Source of the DNA: Bilabrum cf. latius
Taxonomy: Eukaryota; Bigyra: Bicosoecida; Bigyra; Bicosoecida
Direction of reading: 5' to 3'
Assembly: GCA_965178125.1 (NCBI GenBank)
Contig: OZ237742.1
Location: forward strand, 186,001-250,000
DNA length: 64,000 nucleotides
Position 1 is the first letter of the stretch. Each line of letters begins with the position of its first letter. Positions 1 through 12,418 of the stretch are shown here, piece by piece. The notes beneath the pieces were generated by a model. It searched no databases and had not been told where the DNA came from. It saw only the letters and a program-made list of their open reading frames with translations. The position numbers were made by a program, and so were the translations under genes.

Positions 1-1788
1 TAGCAGAACAGAGTGTTTTCGTGTGCCAAAGGGCATACTGGACCGCTGTGTGCCGTGTGTGACTAGGCTCTGAACTATGGCGCCAGCTCAACCCCTGGAG
101 AGTGCGTTCCGTGCTACTCCGACGGTGCCAACTGGACTCTCGTCGGCCTTGGAGTGGTTGCTCTTGTGCTTGGTCTGCTGTATGTTGCAGTGCTCCAGCA
201 GCCCGACAAGAATAATAGGCTCGGTATCTTGTTCCGCATTGGAATGAATTATGTCACGGCTCTTGGAACTCTTGGTCTCTACAAGGCGAAGGGCACCGAG
301 ACCTTTCGTTTGTTGTTCGGGTGGACCGAGACAGCAGGCACAAGCCTTTTTGCAGGGAGTCCGCTTCAGTGCGCGGCGCGCCCATCTTTCGCAACTGTGT
401 TTCTTACAGCTGTGGCATTCCCTTTCGTGATCAGTGCGGTCGCCATTCTCCTGAACCTACTTGTGTTTGCTCTCGAGTCATGCACGGGGACCTTGATCCG
501 GCGAAGGGGGTTCGAGGGGTTGATGAATCTTTGTCGCTGCTGCAAAGGTAGGGCGAACGGCAAGAGTCAACCTTAGATAGCTTCTGCAACTGGAAGTGGC
601 AACTCGATGATGATATCGTCTAATCCAATATTCTCCGAAGAAGGCGGGCGCGCAGGCCGGCTCAGGTTCCAGCAAAAGCTTGATACCTCTACGCCCTCCC
701 CTTTGATAGCCCGAGGTCAAAGAGAAGCCCCGAACCTTGAGAGCGGCGGCTCAACAAGCCAGGATACAGTTGGTTCGTGTAATGCTTACAATCAGGGCGT
801 TAATCGAAGCGCCTGTTCCCGAATGGTCGACTACTTTGTGCACTTGCGGTTCCTTGGCACTGCGATCTTGGTGGTATGCCTGTCCTACGCAGTCGTGTCC
901 TCGATGGCTCTCTCGGTGTTCGATTGCCTGCCGGATGCTATCGGTGGTAAGGTGTACCTTAAGAAAGACCTCCGCGTTGAATGCAACACCGGCGGGCATA
1001 TCGCGTTGCAGGTTGGGGCTGGCCTGGTCCTGGTGATTCTCGGGCTTGGGCTTCCGATAGGCGTTGCGTACATGCTCAGAGCTGCGCCCACGGAGCGCCT
1101 AGAGAATGATGAGCTCTTTTTTGAGTAGTATGGTTTCCTGTATAAGGGCTATGACATTGCGCGCGGATTGCATTGGTGGGAAGCCATCGGGATGGTTCGT
1201 AAAGTGGCGATAGTGGCGATTGGCTCGCTCATCAAGGAGCCTTACAACGCCGTGCTGTTCTCCATCTCTGTCTCGGTGTTGGCGCTAGTGCTGCACGCAC
1301 AGTGGCAACCGTTCAGCGAGAGCGTCTTCAACAGGGTTGAGACAGTTTGCCTGGTCGCCATCGTGATCACCCAGATCCTATCGGTGTTATACTTGCGAAG
1401 CGAAGACAATGCCCTCCAAGAGGAGAGAGAGCTAGATGCACGCGCTGACAGTGAGCCGGCTAGAGTTGTCGTAGGAGGGCCTCGTATGCCTGATGGCGCT
1501 TTGAATACCACGTCTGACAGCATTTCGAGCAGAATCCAAGCCTTGCGCGACGGCACTGGATCTACAGATGCTGCTGTGACTGCCATACTGTGCCTTGTCA
1601 ACTTCGTGGCCATGATTACCCTACTGGCAGCAATGTGGGCGGTCAAAACGACCGACAAGTAGCGTGAGCAGCTGAGGAGCAGCGGCATGAAGCAACATCA
1701 ACTGGGACGTACGTAGTAGCTTGGGCAACAGCCCAAACTTGCACCGAGCCTGCACACACTGCGGCGCACATCCCCACCACAGGGTTAA
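1..1788 (+). CDS. Multi-pass membrane protein with Cys-rich ectodomain, 3' part
   Basis: Open at the left edge and read in one frame to TAA at 1786. TAG codons at 1, 64, 574, 1126, 1660, 1714 and 1717 are read as Gln. The first ~45 codons are Cys-rich (motif CAKGHTGPLCAVC), like the ephrin-receptor/GCC2-GCC3-type repeats that precede the membrane part of large protist surface proteins. About seven hydrophobic segments follow (near 136-195, 400-475, 850-910, 1012-1074, 1250-1302, 1348-1398, 1573-1640). 'HWWEAIGMVRK' just before the fifth resembles the W-E-x(3)-L-x-R-K signature of TRP/polycystin-like regions in such proteins. A signalling or channel role at the cell surface is inferred by analogy only. 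The N-terminus lies outside the window. Confidence is high for the reading frame and moderate for the family. Confidence 0.75.
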
Positions 1789-2029
1789 GTGTAGGCTGTG
1801 TCCCCCCACTGCTTCAATGAACATCCCTTGGGATCACAGGCGAGCAGAAATGTAGTACTGGATAATGAGAGAGAGTTGCGAGAAGACGCAATTCTTCCAT
1901 GCAAGGGGCCAGCAGCACGCGAGGCCCTTCCCTATTTGGATTGCAACGCATGGACGACCGTTTGTAGGGGCACGCGGCTACGTGGCTCGTAGTGCTTTGG
2001 CTCGGCTGAAATCACGTTTCACGCTCAGG
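1789..2029. other. Intergenic, no gene seen
   Basis: This stretch after the membrane-protein stop has only short open frames with no recognisable protein. It probably holds the 3' flank of the first gene. Confidence 0.4.
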
Positions 2030-3106
2030 TTATTGCTTGAGCCACACGTACCAGCACCTCGACGCGGTGGAGCAGGTCGAGTGCCCCGAGCCCATCTGGA
2101 ATACCTTGTACGAGCACGACTCTTTCACGCTGGCGGACATACTAGACCAGATTCCTCGCCTACAACATTGACAGCGACTTCCTGGGCGCATGCATTCCAG
2201 GCGCTGGCAGCAAGTTCGAGTTCGGGCTGAACGCAGCGATCGCCAGGTTCGCAGTCTACTTGGGCGAGGGCACGCCCATCTCAGGTGCAACCATCGGCAC
2301 GAATAGTCGCAACGAGTTCCATATCATCGTCGACTCCGAGGGAGCCTGTGGCATCTGCACGTCCAGCCAGCTCGACGCCATCCTGCGATATACGGCAAGG
2401 CTTCACTCACCACGCAGCGCCTCCATCGGTCGTCCGCACCGTTGCAAGCCATCTTACGATGCCTCACAGCAGCTGTAACCGACCCCAAGCAGCACGCAGC
2501 ACATGCAGCGATCGGGCTGTGCTTCAGCGGAGGACTACGACTCGGTGAACTCATCGGTGCCTCCCGACGCCACCACGGCCTCAAATGGCACCAAGTCGAC
2601 CTCAACGCACGAGCAGGGAAGATCTACGGCGTTGCAGTCCGCCTAGGTCTGCGCAAGGCAGATGCACCAGCAAGGTTCACTATCACGGCAGCCTCCCCCA
2701 TCAGCGTCTTGGAGAAAGCAGGGCGCTGGCGCATCAACGGCACCCAGTTCTGCGGCGTCAGGGCGTTTTGGCGTGGGCAGCAGCAGCAGTCATCCCAGCC
2801 CCGACAGCCGCAGGTGCCCCGACGCGGCAGCCGGCGCTCAGCTGCCCCAAGCAAGGGCCGGTCTTCGTGGCAGGGCAGCGGCCGCTGCTCCGTGGCCACT
2901 GCCACTTCGGCAAGGCCGAAGCAGTACACAGCCACTCCATTCGCATCGCTGCCGTGATGGGCCTGGACCGTGCCGGTGTCGCCTTCGAGACTATCTTTTC
3001 AGGCGATTCGGGCGGTGGAAGTCAGCTAGCTCGTGTTGGGTGTACCTGCGTTCAGTCAGAGAGGGCCTTGCCCCTCTTATGCTCCGTGGGACGGACCTCT
3101 AGTTGA
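2030..3106 (+). pseudogene. Decayed tyrosine-recombinase (retroelement-type) gene
   Basis: Pieces of a tyrosine recombinase occur in different frames. At about 2442-2760 a segment contains 'SGGLRLGEL' (Arg near 2538), matching the first catalytic Arg box of the family. In another frame, 2933-2944 encodes H-S-I-R followed by IAA, matching the HxxR box. Upstream, 2030-2460 gives plausible protein in two frames ('IWNTLYEHDSFTLADI', then 'GEGTPISGATIGTN'), as if broken by a shift near 2150. No intron with the CGCAG acceptor used elsewhere in the window repairs the frames. I read it as a relic of a DIRS- or Crypton-type element, distinct from the complete one at 52896-61043. Alternatives are an unrecognised spliced gene or sequencing indels. 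Confidence 0.45.
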
Positions 3107-3461
3107 AGCAGCCAGCATGGGTGCTGGCGCGCGCTCTTCTGCTCGCGGTGACGTGATTCACCCGGGCAGAGGCGCACAAAGACATGGCAGGGAAAGATTT
3201 GGCGGAGTGTTGCAGTGGCTCGGCTCGGACCTGGATGAACAGGCCTAGAGCAGCGCCATCCTGCACAGCTATGTCAAGGGCTTGCCATGTCTGCTTGATT
3301 GGGAGACTAGTCTGTGCTATCATCACGAGTATCAGAGCATCAACGGTGCGACCAAGACAATCGGTAAAGATGAAGATCAATAACAGATTTCCGTTCGATT
3401 ACACAGCGCGCCTTACTTCCAGGGGTTGCTCCTGTTTCGAGGCAGTTGAATCAAAGAAATC
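3107..3461. other. Intergenic, no gene seen
   Basis: Between the recombinase relic and the next start codon. There are no convincing open frames, repeats or RNA genes. It presumably contains the promoter of the PG-rich repeat gene. Confidence 0.4.
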
Positions 3462-6400
3462 ATGTCACTTAATGATATATCTGAGCATCCAGCGATTGAT
3501 TGGGTCAATACGTATACCGTGGATGTGGAAGAGCGGTACAAACGAAGGGCCATGCAAGCACCGAGAGGCGCCCGAATGACGGGCAAACCCGCTTTAAACC
3601 AATACACGCGGTAGTTTGATCCTTCTGTAAGGGCATCATCCCTGGCAACACCCGGGCCGGGGTCGTACGAGTGGACGTCAGGCGTTGACGCAACGGCATT
3701 CAAGAGACCAACTACTGCGGTGCTGCCGCCGCGACAAGCGGCCAGATTCTCGGAAGGAACTCACGTGAAAGAGTTGAATGGTTTACCTGGTCCTGGCTCC
3801 TACGACCCCTATCGCCAAGTTCGATCGCAGCCGTCTGTGGTGAAGCGGTGAGGCAGACCAAAGCGGCCTCGGGAGCTCGAAAATATTACCGCGCACGTTT
3901 TATCTTCCAGATGCACACATATATTCATCTTATTGGAAATTTGCGCAGCTAGGTTGATTCCAAGCGCGGCCGATCGCGGGCTGGGATTCGGTTCCACGGC
4001 GGAAACAAGCGCCGGCTCGCGCCTCGCCGCAGAGAAGAAATCGACGGCTGGCCGGCTCCAGGCTCGTATAACCCCAAGGCAGTGGGCGCCCGGAGCCAAG
4101 AGACGCACAGTTTCAGCAAGTCCCCTCGCGACAAGGACGCGGACCGCTTGGCCGGCCGGCATCCCCAGGACCGCATGGCCGGGCTGCTGGCCAGGGCGTC
4201 TGCGGGCGCGAGGGGCGCCGCCATGATGAAGAGTGCAGCGGCAGGTGCTGGCGCGGGTGTGGGCAATGGGACAGGCCGGGCCGACGGGCACGGGCGCGGG
4301 CTGACTGCGGCCGCCCTGCGCGATGAGTTCGCCAAGCCCGCCGTGCCCGGGGGCAGCCTCCGCCCCGTGTCCCCAGGAGGGGGTGGCTACTCCTTCTCGG
4401 GGGCGGGGAGGTTCTCCCCCGCGACGGGGGGTGTCCGGGGGTACTTTGCGTCCATGCACCGGCGGCCCATCGCGGATCGCATCAGCAGCGGGGCGCTGTC
4501 GATGAGCCTCAGGAACGCTGCGGGTGTGACGAGTGCGGGCGGGTCTGGGTCTCCTCAACGGGCACTGGATAGTCCCAGCAAGGCAGCAGCATCCGTGTTA
4601 CCATCGCCCCGCCAGCGTGGCGCAAGCACCACCAGCGCCGCCGCCGACCACCCCCCGGCTGCTGCTGCCGCTGCCTCCTCATCCACCACTGCCGCAGCCG
4701 CTGCCCCGCGATTCGCCCCCGGGTCTATCGCCGCCAAGTTTTGGGAGGGTGTCCCCGAGCACCTGAGGAACAAGGGGGTGCGGGCGGTGGAGAAGGGAGC
4801 GAGGGCGAGGTCGGCCCAGTCCCGCAGGATGGGCGACAGGCAGTGGCAGAGGCTGGCAGGGGCCAAACCCACGTCTCCTCGGGCGCTGCTGATGGCCCAC
4901 CCCGAAGATCATCCGGAATCGAAACGCAGGGACACCCTCGATCGGCCGCCGACTGCGCCCGCCAGAGAAAGAGAGAGAGGTAACGGCAGGCGCAAGGGGG
5001 CGGCCCGGCTCGCGGCCCGGCTGCGCGCACAGGACGTTGTCCGGCCCTCGACGGCGACTCGCGCGGCCGCAGACCCGCTACAAGACGCTCTCAGCCGGGC
5101 GGGCATTCCGTCCAACCTGGTGGAAGAGGCCAAAGAGTCGCTCCATGCACGAGGCCGGGGGCGAATGCGAGACCAAGAAGGAGGGGACCGTCGGTGGTGG
5201 ACAGGCGCTCGAGCGGAGGCCGCCGGGCGCGTGCTGGCGTGGGGCAGAGACGAAGTCGTGGACACCGATGGGCAGGAACAGCTGACTGCGGAGACTGGGG
5301 CGGTATGGCAGCAGCACAGGGAACAGAGCGAGGGAACACAAGGAATGGGAGGAATGGGTGGGCGCGGCGGCGGCTTGAGCACTCGCATTGTGACTCCGGT
5401 TCCCCGAGCGGGTGTGGGGCTGCAGGGCACTGCAGCGCCGAGCCCGCTTCAAGGGGCGCCCAGGTCGATGGCGGGGAGGCTGGGTGGTGCCAGGCAGCGG
5501 CCCGGCACGGGGACCCGGCTGGGAGGTGCGAGGCTCTCTGCGGTCCGAGCGGGCGCAGCCGATGGCACCAGCTCCGGGTCTGGCTCCGGCGATGTTGCTC
5601 GTTACCCACGCATGCGGCCGCAGAGCTCCAGGGCACGGCTGGTGTCTGACGATGGCCCCGGGGTGGGGCCAGGTCGGGGAGCACCCCATGTATCTGCCGA
5701 GGGTCAGCATGCACTCTCGGACGGCAGGGTCGTGGGTCTCGAGAGCACGCGCGGAGATGGGGCCGAGGGGGGAGCCGAAGTGGACGTGCCCCAGCTGAGG
5801 CTGGACCGTCTGCTAGATGGAAGCATGGGAGGTGGGGCAGGCATCTGGGGCGCTGCTATGGATGGACGCGTGGATGGACATGAAGGTGGATCTGGCCCTG
5901 GGATCGACCACCAAGGGTACGAGTCGTTCGTGGTGAGGGCCCCCGGGGTGAGGGTCTCGACCAGGTCTGGGGAACAGTCGAGCCGGTTGGGGGGGAGCGG
6001 TGCCTTGCACTCGCCCCTGCGGCAGACGGGCATTGGCCCACAGTCGGCTCGCTCCACGTCGAGGGCCAGACCCACTAGCACGCTGGTGCGGTACAACCCC
6101 AAGCCCCCGGTGCCCCCGGTGGCCAAGCCGCTCCCTGGGACGACCGATCGCAAGATTGCCGCCTTTCGCGCCCGTCGAGCCGTGATGCAGGCAGTGCAGC
6201 GGCGCCAGCGCGAGGACATGCGCTTCGAGTACGAGCGGGCGGGAGCCAGGAAGCGAGCCCGCCTGTGGCTGCAGTTCGCGTGCCTCTTCGCGCGGGTGGG
6301 TCGGATGCACGAGGCCATTCGGCGCAGGCGCAGCGAGCGACTGGGCGCGAGCATGATGAAGGCCCTGGGCATGCACAAGCGGCGGATCTTCAACGCGTGG

Positions 6401-8326
6401 AGGGCGCTCACCAGGCGGTCCAAGCTCATCTGGGCGACCATCGTGTTCAAGCGCGTGCTGAAGCCAGCCGTGCGGAGGTTCAGGGAGGCCGTGCTGGCGG
6501 AACATGTGAGACGGATCACCGCCTTCCTGCGGTATGTGCGTGACATGAACGACGCCATCAAAACCTGCAGGGTGTTCTACGGACAGCTGCTCAAGCTGCA
6601 GCGATTCTGGATGGAGGTCAGGCACACCACGAGGGCGCAGCTGAGGGCCCTGGGGAGGCAGTGGGATAGGGCAGCGCTCACGATCCGTGCGAAGGGGCTC
6701 AAGCATAGGCTGCTGCGAGAGAGGCGGCGCTCGCAAGTGGGTCGCACGGTGATGGCCATCGCGAAGAAGCAGGCGGCAGACAGGCCCAGGACACCCACGG
6801 TGCAGGAGGCCCTGGATGCCACCGCCGAGCACCAGCAGCAGCAGCAGCACCGGGGCGGGTTCAGGCCCTCCGGGCACGGCTCCGGCAGTGGCTCATCTTC
6901 CCATAGGCGGCGGGGCGCCGCTGGAAGCGGGGGCACGCCCGGCAGCTCGAGGACCGGAACTAGGGGGGCGGGGGGCGGCCGCAGCAGCCGCTCGGGCCGC
7001 GACTCGAGGGGCGGGCGCGCCTCCCGTGGCAACTCCGGGTCTCGTGATGGCAGGTCCTCTGCGGCCACTGCTCCCGTGGCGCCCGAGTCTTTGGCCCGAC
7101 TGGGCAAAGCCGCGACTTCGACCGCGGGCGGGGGCGCGCTGGAGGACTCGTTCATCCGGGGAGACCCCGACTTCCACAAACCCTCGATCTAGATACGGCC
7201 CTCGGGGCGAATGTCCCCGGGGCAGGGGGGGCAGCAGGGGACTGGGCTGGGCGTGGCAGACCTGGGGTCGCTGTTGATTCGGAGGAACACAGCCACGGGT
7301 GGTGGGGGCGAGGACAGCGACAGCGACAGCGGCAGCGGAGGCGGGTCACCCTCGGGGCAGGGTGAAGGCATGTCGCCTCGAGCCGCAGCCCAGAGCTCGG
7401 ACGTCAGGGGAGACATAGAGGCGGCTCGTGAGAGGGCAGAGGTGGCGCTGGGAACAGACGAGGAGGGCGGGCAGATGCTCAAGGCGACCCATTCAATGGC
7501 CTCCATTGAGGGAGGCGATGGCAGCGGCGGTGGCGGTGACATGTTGCTGGCGGCAAACAGCCCCTTGCGGCGGCAGCAGCAGGCGCTGCCCCGCTTCAAG
7601 CGCCCCGAGGACGAGGAGAAGCACTGGGAATCCATCCTGCAGGGGCTGCTGCAGGACGCCGACAGGCAGGCGGGGAACAAGGGCGCCGTGGGGGCGGCTG
7701 CCGCAGGTGCCGTGATGCTATCGAGGAGTAGGACGGGCAGGCGCGCATCCGTGGATCGGGCGGGCAAGGCTGAGGGGGAAGTGGCTAGAAAGACACTGCA
7801 CGGTGTGGACCTGCAGGGCGGGCCCGGGCCCGGTAGCCACGAGCTGGATGTGGAGAGTCTGGCGAGGGGGGCTCGGCCGAGGGGCGGGCGGCGGCTGTCC
7901 GTGGAGATGCACTCCATGCAGCTGCAGACCATCATGGACTTCCCCGCCATCCCCTTGCCCCGTCGCACGGTGCTGCTACGCCACCTGCTGCACCAGCGCC
8001 GCACGGAGCACTCGCGCCGCGTGAAGGACTACAGGAAAAGGCTCCAGCAGTGGGAGGGGCAGCTGGATGAGGAGCTGGGGCTGGCCGAGGCCAGGATCGT
8101 GGCGATCAAGGGGGAGGTGTCCAAGGGAGAAAGGGCCATGCTGAGGGACTATATGCTGCAGCGGAAGCCCAGGAGGCCCGTGTGGACGCCCCTGCCCGCC
8201 TTCCGGTTCATGCTGGACGTGGTGGAGCACGAGCTGCTGCAGGAGAGGAAGAGGCAGGCGGCACTGCGAGCCGCGGGGCTGGCTTCGGAGGACGTCGAGG
8301 ACGCGGCGGACCTGCTCGGGAGCTGA
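3462..8326 (+). CDS. Sperm-tail PG-rich (SHIPPO-type) repeat protein with basic helical region
   Basis: Model join(3462..3847, 3949..8326), 1587 residues, TGA stop. The 101-base intron has a GTGAGG donor and CGCAG acceptor and joins frames exactly (CG|C). TAG at 3612, 3950 and 7190 are read as Gln. Three PG-rich repeats lie near the N-terminus: TPGPGSYE (~residue 63), LPGPGSYDP (~108) and PAPGSYNPK (~164). These are hallmarks of STPGR/ODF3-like proteins, which line axonemal or cortical microtubules. A Ser/Ala/Gly-rich linker follows, then a long Arg-rich amphipathic helical region (~866-1073), a low-complexity stretch, and a final charged helical block (~1446-1573). Axoneme or cytoskeleton association is inferred from the repeats. 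The start ATG was chosen because the frame gives coherent protein from there; an upstream exon cannot be excluded. Confidence 0.72.
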
Positions 8327-8422
8327 TGTCTCGGAGCGGCTGTGTGGATCGGATCAAGAAGTTCTTCCGGTTTGTGAAGATGATGGGGCAAACCAATAGA
8401 TTATTCAAAATTTAGCGATTGA

Positions 8423-11400
8423 ATGAGTGCCCGAGCAGACCATGCACCAAAGCCCTTTGTTTAGCTACTTTTGCTCAGCACCAAGAGAGCACTGCAAGCA
8501 GAGGCTTCCCTGCAGTCCTACGGGCTGTCCAATTTCGATCGTATCGATCTCATTGCCAAGTTTACCAGCAGCAGCGAACGGGAATCTTACGATCGCCTGC
8601 GCAAGCGACTGAACCATTCAGCGCTTACTCTCTGGGACGAGGATGATCACGGCGGTTTCATGCGCTGCTTTGGTTCGGCAGTGCAAGCAGCTACGGTGGG
8701 CTTCGATCCGCAGAAAGTGGCTGCGTGGGGTAGAACAACACTGGTGGCATGCGACGACACGATTTGCACTGATCCAACGTTGCTTGTTGCGGGAATTGAG
8801 TCCCTCTCATTTGCACATGGTCGCGTGCCAGACGTGTTCCACGCCAAGCTGCATCCAGGCGTTCGAGCCAGTCATGTCGGGCGGAGTGCGGGCATCAGGC
8901 CGCCGCGACTGAGTCTTTGGGGTCGATGCAAATATGTACAGGGACAAACTAGGGTAGACAAGCCGGCGGATCAAGAGGGGTTTATCTTGCAGTGGCGTAA
9001 GACCCGCCCTAAAGACCCCGACACGGGCACTCACGACTGGGCCTATCCTTTCGACCTGTGCTCGTCAGCCTACCCAACCGAGCGCCTATTTCGGCTTATC
9101 CTTGCGTTTGGACGAGCATCGGATGCATAGGGGCTCGCTTCCCAGCCGAGCTCTGCCCGCGCAGTCAGCTCGAAGGCAGGGGCAGCGGCCCGGCCACCCA
9201 GCCCAGCGACTGGCACCTGCGCCGATGGTGCTCCTCAGGCGGCCCCAGAGGTCGACGCCAGCGGCTCGCCCGCGCTTCCTGGCGTTGACGAAGGTCATCT
9301 TGGCGCAGAGTACCTGGATCACCTACCGATCATCGGCCCCAACTAGCTAGAGTACCGAGTGAACGACATGCTCGACTCTGGTACATCCAATGGCAGGTCG
9401 CTGTGGAGGGCACTCGCAGGGGAAAGCCTTTTGACAATAGATCCCGAAGTTACTGGGCCTCGAACCAGCAGCGGCACAGCCGCGGTAGAAGGAGCCCCGT
9501 CGGCGGAAGCAAGATGGATGGAATCAGGAGAGAGACCTCCCCGGCCTCTAGTGCTGTCCTGCCCCTCCCACGCCGCGGTGGTGACGCCTACATTCAACCG
9601 GGTGCAGGACGAGATGAGCAACCCTATCTTTGGTCTCAGCAAGGCGGATAAAGCGGCCACGCAAGCCCAGATGGGCGAGCTAGGGAGGGTCAAAGCACCG
9701 GGACTGGAGAGCCTGGCTGCACAGGTGGCCGCCAGTTAGGCCCAAATGGGCGAGCTAGGGAGGGTCAAAGCACCGGGACTGGAGAGCCTGGCTGCACAGG
9801 TGGCCGCCAGTTAGGCCCAGATGGGCGAGCTAGGGAGGGTCAAAGCACCGGGACTGGAGAGCCTGGCTGCACAGGTGGCCGCCAGTTAGGCCCAAATGGG
9901 CGAGCTAGGGAGGGTCAAAGCACCGGGACTGGAGAGCCTGGCTGCACAGGTGGCCGCCAGTTAGGCCCAAATGGGCGAGCTAGGGAGGGTCAAAGCACCG
10001 GGACTGGAGAGCCTGGCTGCACAGGTGGCCGCCAGTTAGGCCCGCAGCAAGCCACGCGAGCCATCGCTAGGCATTTGCACGGGCACAGATGCCCTGTAGT
10101 AGCTGTACCTGGCGGGGGCAAATATGCACGCTAACGTGTACAGTGTGCCCGGATTGCAGCACTTCTCGGTACACGTGCCAGGTCTAGCTCTGTCAGGCTT
10201 GACCATCAATCGCGCAAAGGAAGCGTCAGAAGCTGCGGCCTGCCATGGCTCCACACCGTCCGATGCAGCAAAGCCAGGCGTTGCGCCGCTCGAGTTGCCC
10301 GCACCAGCAGGCTCGCACTCGCAAGCTGTGGGGGCCGCTGCCAGCTCGGGTGTGCCACCCAAAGAAGGTGCAGATACGCTGCCCGAGGCAGAGCACCCGA
10401 TCATTTCTGTTCTCATGCCAGTCCACAACGGTGAGCGCACGGTGAGGCGGGCCATTGACAGCATCGCGCGGCAGTCGGTGCTACGAATGGGGCCCGTTTA
10501 GCTGGTCGTCGTGGATGACGGCAGCACGGATGGCACTGCTGCCGTGCTCGAGGAGTGCAAGGCGGCGATTGGCGCTGCCACTGGCGGATATTGCCTCTCG
10601 ATCGACTTGATCACGCTGCCAAGCAAGCATGGCGTGGCAAGGGCGCTGAACGTCGGTCTGTAGGCATGTCGAGCCGAGCTGGTGGCGAGGCAGGACGCGG
10701 ACGATGTCTCTTTCTTGAGTCGGCTGGAGAAGCAGCTGGCTTTCATGCGGCGGCATGCATGCATCAGTGTCCTGGGCAGTGGAGCAGTAACGTTTGATCC
10801 TAGCAAGTGGAGCTAGCTCGCGGCAGAATCGGTAGCAGACACAGCAGCCCCATCCTCGTCGCATGCACCGCCTGTGTCGTGCTGCGGGCGGGTGGTTTCC
10901 ATGCAGCCTCACCCTGTGCTCATCCGTGCCATGCTGCCCACAGAGTGTCCCCTGCTGCACCCAACCGTCATGTTTCGAACGACTGCACTGGTGAGCAAGC
11001 AAGCCGAGGTAGCTGCGCTCCGTTGTCGTAGCAATGGCGATGGGAAGGAATGCGCAGGTGCGTCTGACCCACCCACTGATGTAGTCGGTCCAAAGTAGAT
11101 GGTTGGATCAGCTGTTGCCCCCTCCCCGCCTGAATTGTACCCCGAGGACGCCCCTGCCAGCGAGGATTATGCCCTCTGGTGTGAGGTGCTGGCAAACGGA
11201 GGCAGGCATCGCAGGAGGAATGGCGGATCCACCGAGTGTGAGGCCCCGCCAGGTACTAGTAGAAGTAGTGGTTAGGGTGATTCCGACGTATCCCCCCCCT
11301 TGCTGGCAGCCAACCTGGGGGAGCCGTTGGTGTATCTATCTGTGTCACCAACCAGCCACTCGAGGTCAGAGTCCATTGCGGCTTCGAGGAACAAGGGGAG

Positions 11401-11890
11401 GCACCTGGCGAGCGCGCGGTGCGTGGGGTGCGGGTGGGGCCCGGAGGAGGTGACCGACGGCGCACATATTGACGGCGTGTCCGCTGCCCTCGTGGGTCGG
11501 GTGCTGATGGAGCCTGCGTGCTGTTCCCCGGAGGGGCTCGCTGCCATGGGAGACGAGGGGCCGAAGGTGGTGCTAGTGGCGGCGGGGCGACTGAAGGACC
11601 ACCGCGACCGGGTGGTCGCAGAGTGCAAGGCGGTTCGGAAGAGGGTTGTTACAGAAGAGGCAATCGGTGATTCCAGCGGCACGCACGAACAAAGTCGGGG
11701 TCGCCAAAGTGTCGACGAGCCTGCCGGTGCGGTGGTAACAGTGCAGCAGCCGTCCACATGGCGCGTGTACAGCTCTGCTGTGCTTGCCCAAGAGGTCCGC
11801 AGGGGGTTCGAGCGGTTTCAGAGGGCGTGGGTTGCAGTGATGCTAGGCATGGGGCAGCGAGAAACAGCCATGAAGCTGCTCATGCTATGA
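8423..11890 (+). CDS. Family-2 glycosyltransferase fused to unknown N-terminal region and 25-residue repeats
   Basis: One frame of 1155 residues from ATG 8423 to TGA 11888, with fifteen in-frame TAG read as Gln. Residues 1 to ~235 are unrecognised ('GIESLSFAHGRV', 'FHAKLHPG' recall nuclease-like MAEL domains only weakly). Residues 415-539 are five 25-residue repeats. A GT-A/GT2 domain begins near 659 with 'ISVLMPVHNGERT', followed by 'VVVDDGSTDGT' (~695), the DXD-like 'RQDADD' (~756), 'LLHPTVMFRTT' and 'EDYALWCEVL' (~914). This is the usual order for nucleotide-sugar-dependent GT2 enzymes. The acceptor is unknown. The last ~19 codons and the stop lie in a segment duplicated at the 5' end of the ABC transporter gene, so the original C-terminus may have been replaced. 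An unusual short intron (from 11838) could extend the protein but lacks the CGCAG acceptor. Confidence 0.7.
9666..10040 (+). repeat. Five 75-bp in-frame tandem repeats
   Basis: Units start at 9666, 9741, 9816, 9891 and 9966 and differ only at single bases (cccaGatggg versus cccaAatggg). Each is 25 codons in the glycosyltransferase frame. Each encodes a helical-looking unit beginning AQMGELGRVKAPGLE and ending AAQVAAS plus the TAG-encoded Gln. With the standard code there would be a stop in every unit. Confidence 0.95.
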
Positions 11891-12257
11891 TTTCCAGAGG
11901 GAGCTGGTCGGTATCGGCAGGGGGCCATCCGAGGAGGAAGACCCACATGGCGATCCCGTGATGCAATTGGCCTAGCGAGCAGTGGACATTGCGGCACGGC
12001 TTGGGGCACGTCCTTGGAACATGGCAGGCCCTACCTTCATAGCCAAGACTCAGCAGCCTTCGCGCATGGAGCCTACCGAACACGGAAAAACTGCTGCGAC
12101 CTTGCCACTTCCCGCGGCCTCGAAACGAACCTTCACGAATGCGGTAAAGTGGTGCGGGAAAGAAATCGGATCGAAGCTGCGATCATGGCCGTAGTGGCGA
12201 AGGGATTAGAACGTTCAAATGGGCCGACTACCTTGACGCTGAAACGGCTGGCATGGC
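11830..12257 (+). repeat. Segmental duplication, copy 1
   Basis: About 430 bases repeated at 13947-14407 at very high identity. Differences are a few substitutions and two short insertions in the second copy (about 25 and 13 bases). Copy 1 supplies the last codons and TGA of the glycosyltransferase gene. Copy 2 forms the 5' end of the ABC transporter gene. Confidence 0.9.
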
Positions 12258-12418
12258 TGCAGCGCGTGGGCCGCTCACACACGGCCACGGTGAGTTGCGA
12301 GTGATTTGAAAAGTCAGATTCGAGCCAGCGCGACGCTGAGCGCGTGCTCGCCTCCCTATATCTCACAGCAGCAGTCCCCCTTTCCGTCGAGACGCGGCGG
12401 CAAGTACACAGAAACAGT

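Noticed and set aside
5813-6877. 354-codon minus-strand open frame
   Set aside because: Antisense shadow of the PG-rich repeat protein in GC-rich sequence.
9666-10040. CRISPR-like array
   Set aside because: Units are contiguous 75-bp copies without spacers, are in frame, and lie in a eukaryotic gene.
11838-11898. Short intron joining the glycosyltransferase to the next frame
   Set aside because: It would give a plausible continuation, but the donor is GTGATG and the acceptor TTCCAG, unlike the CGCAG acceptor of every supported intron.
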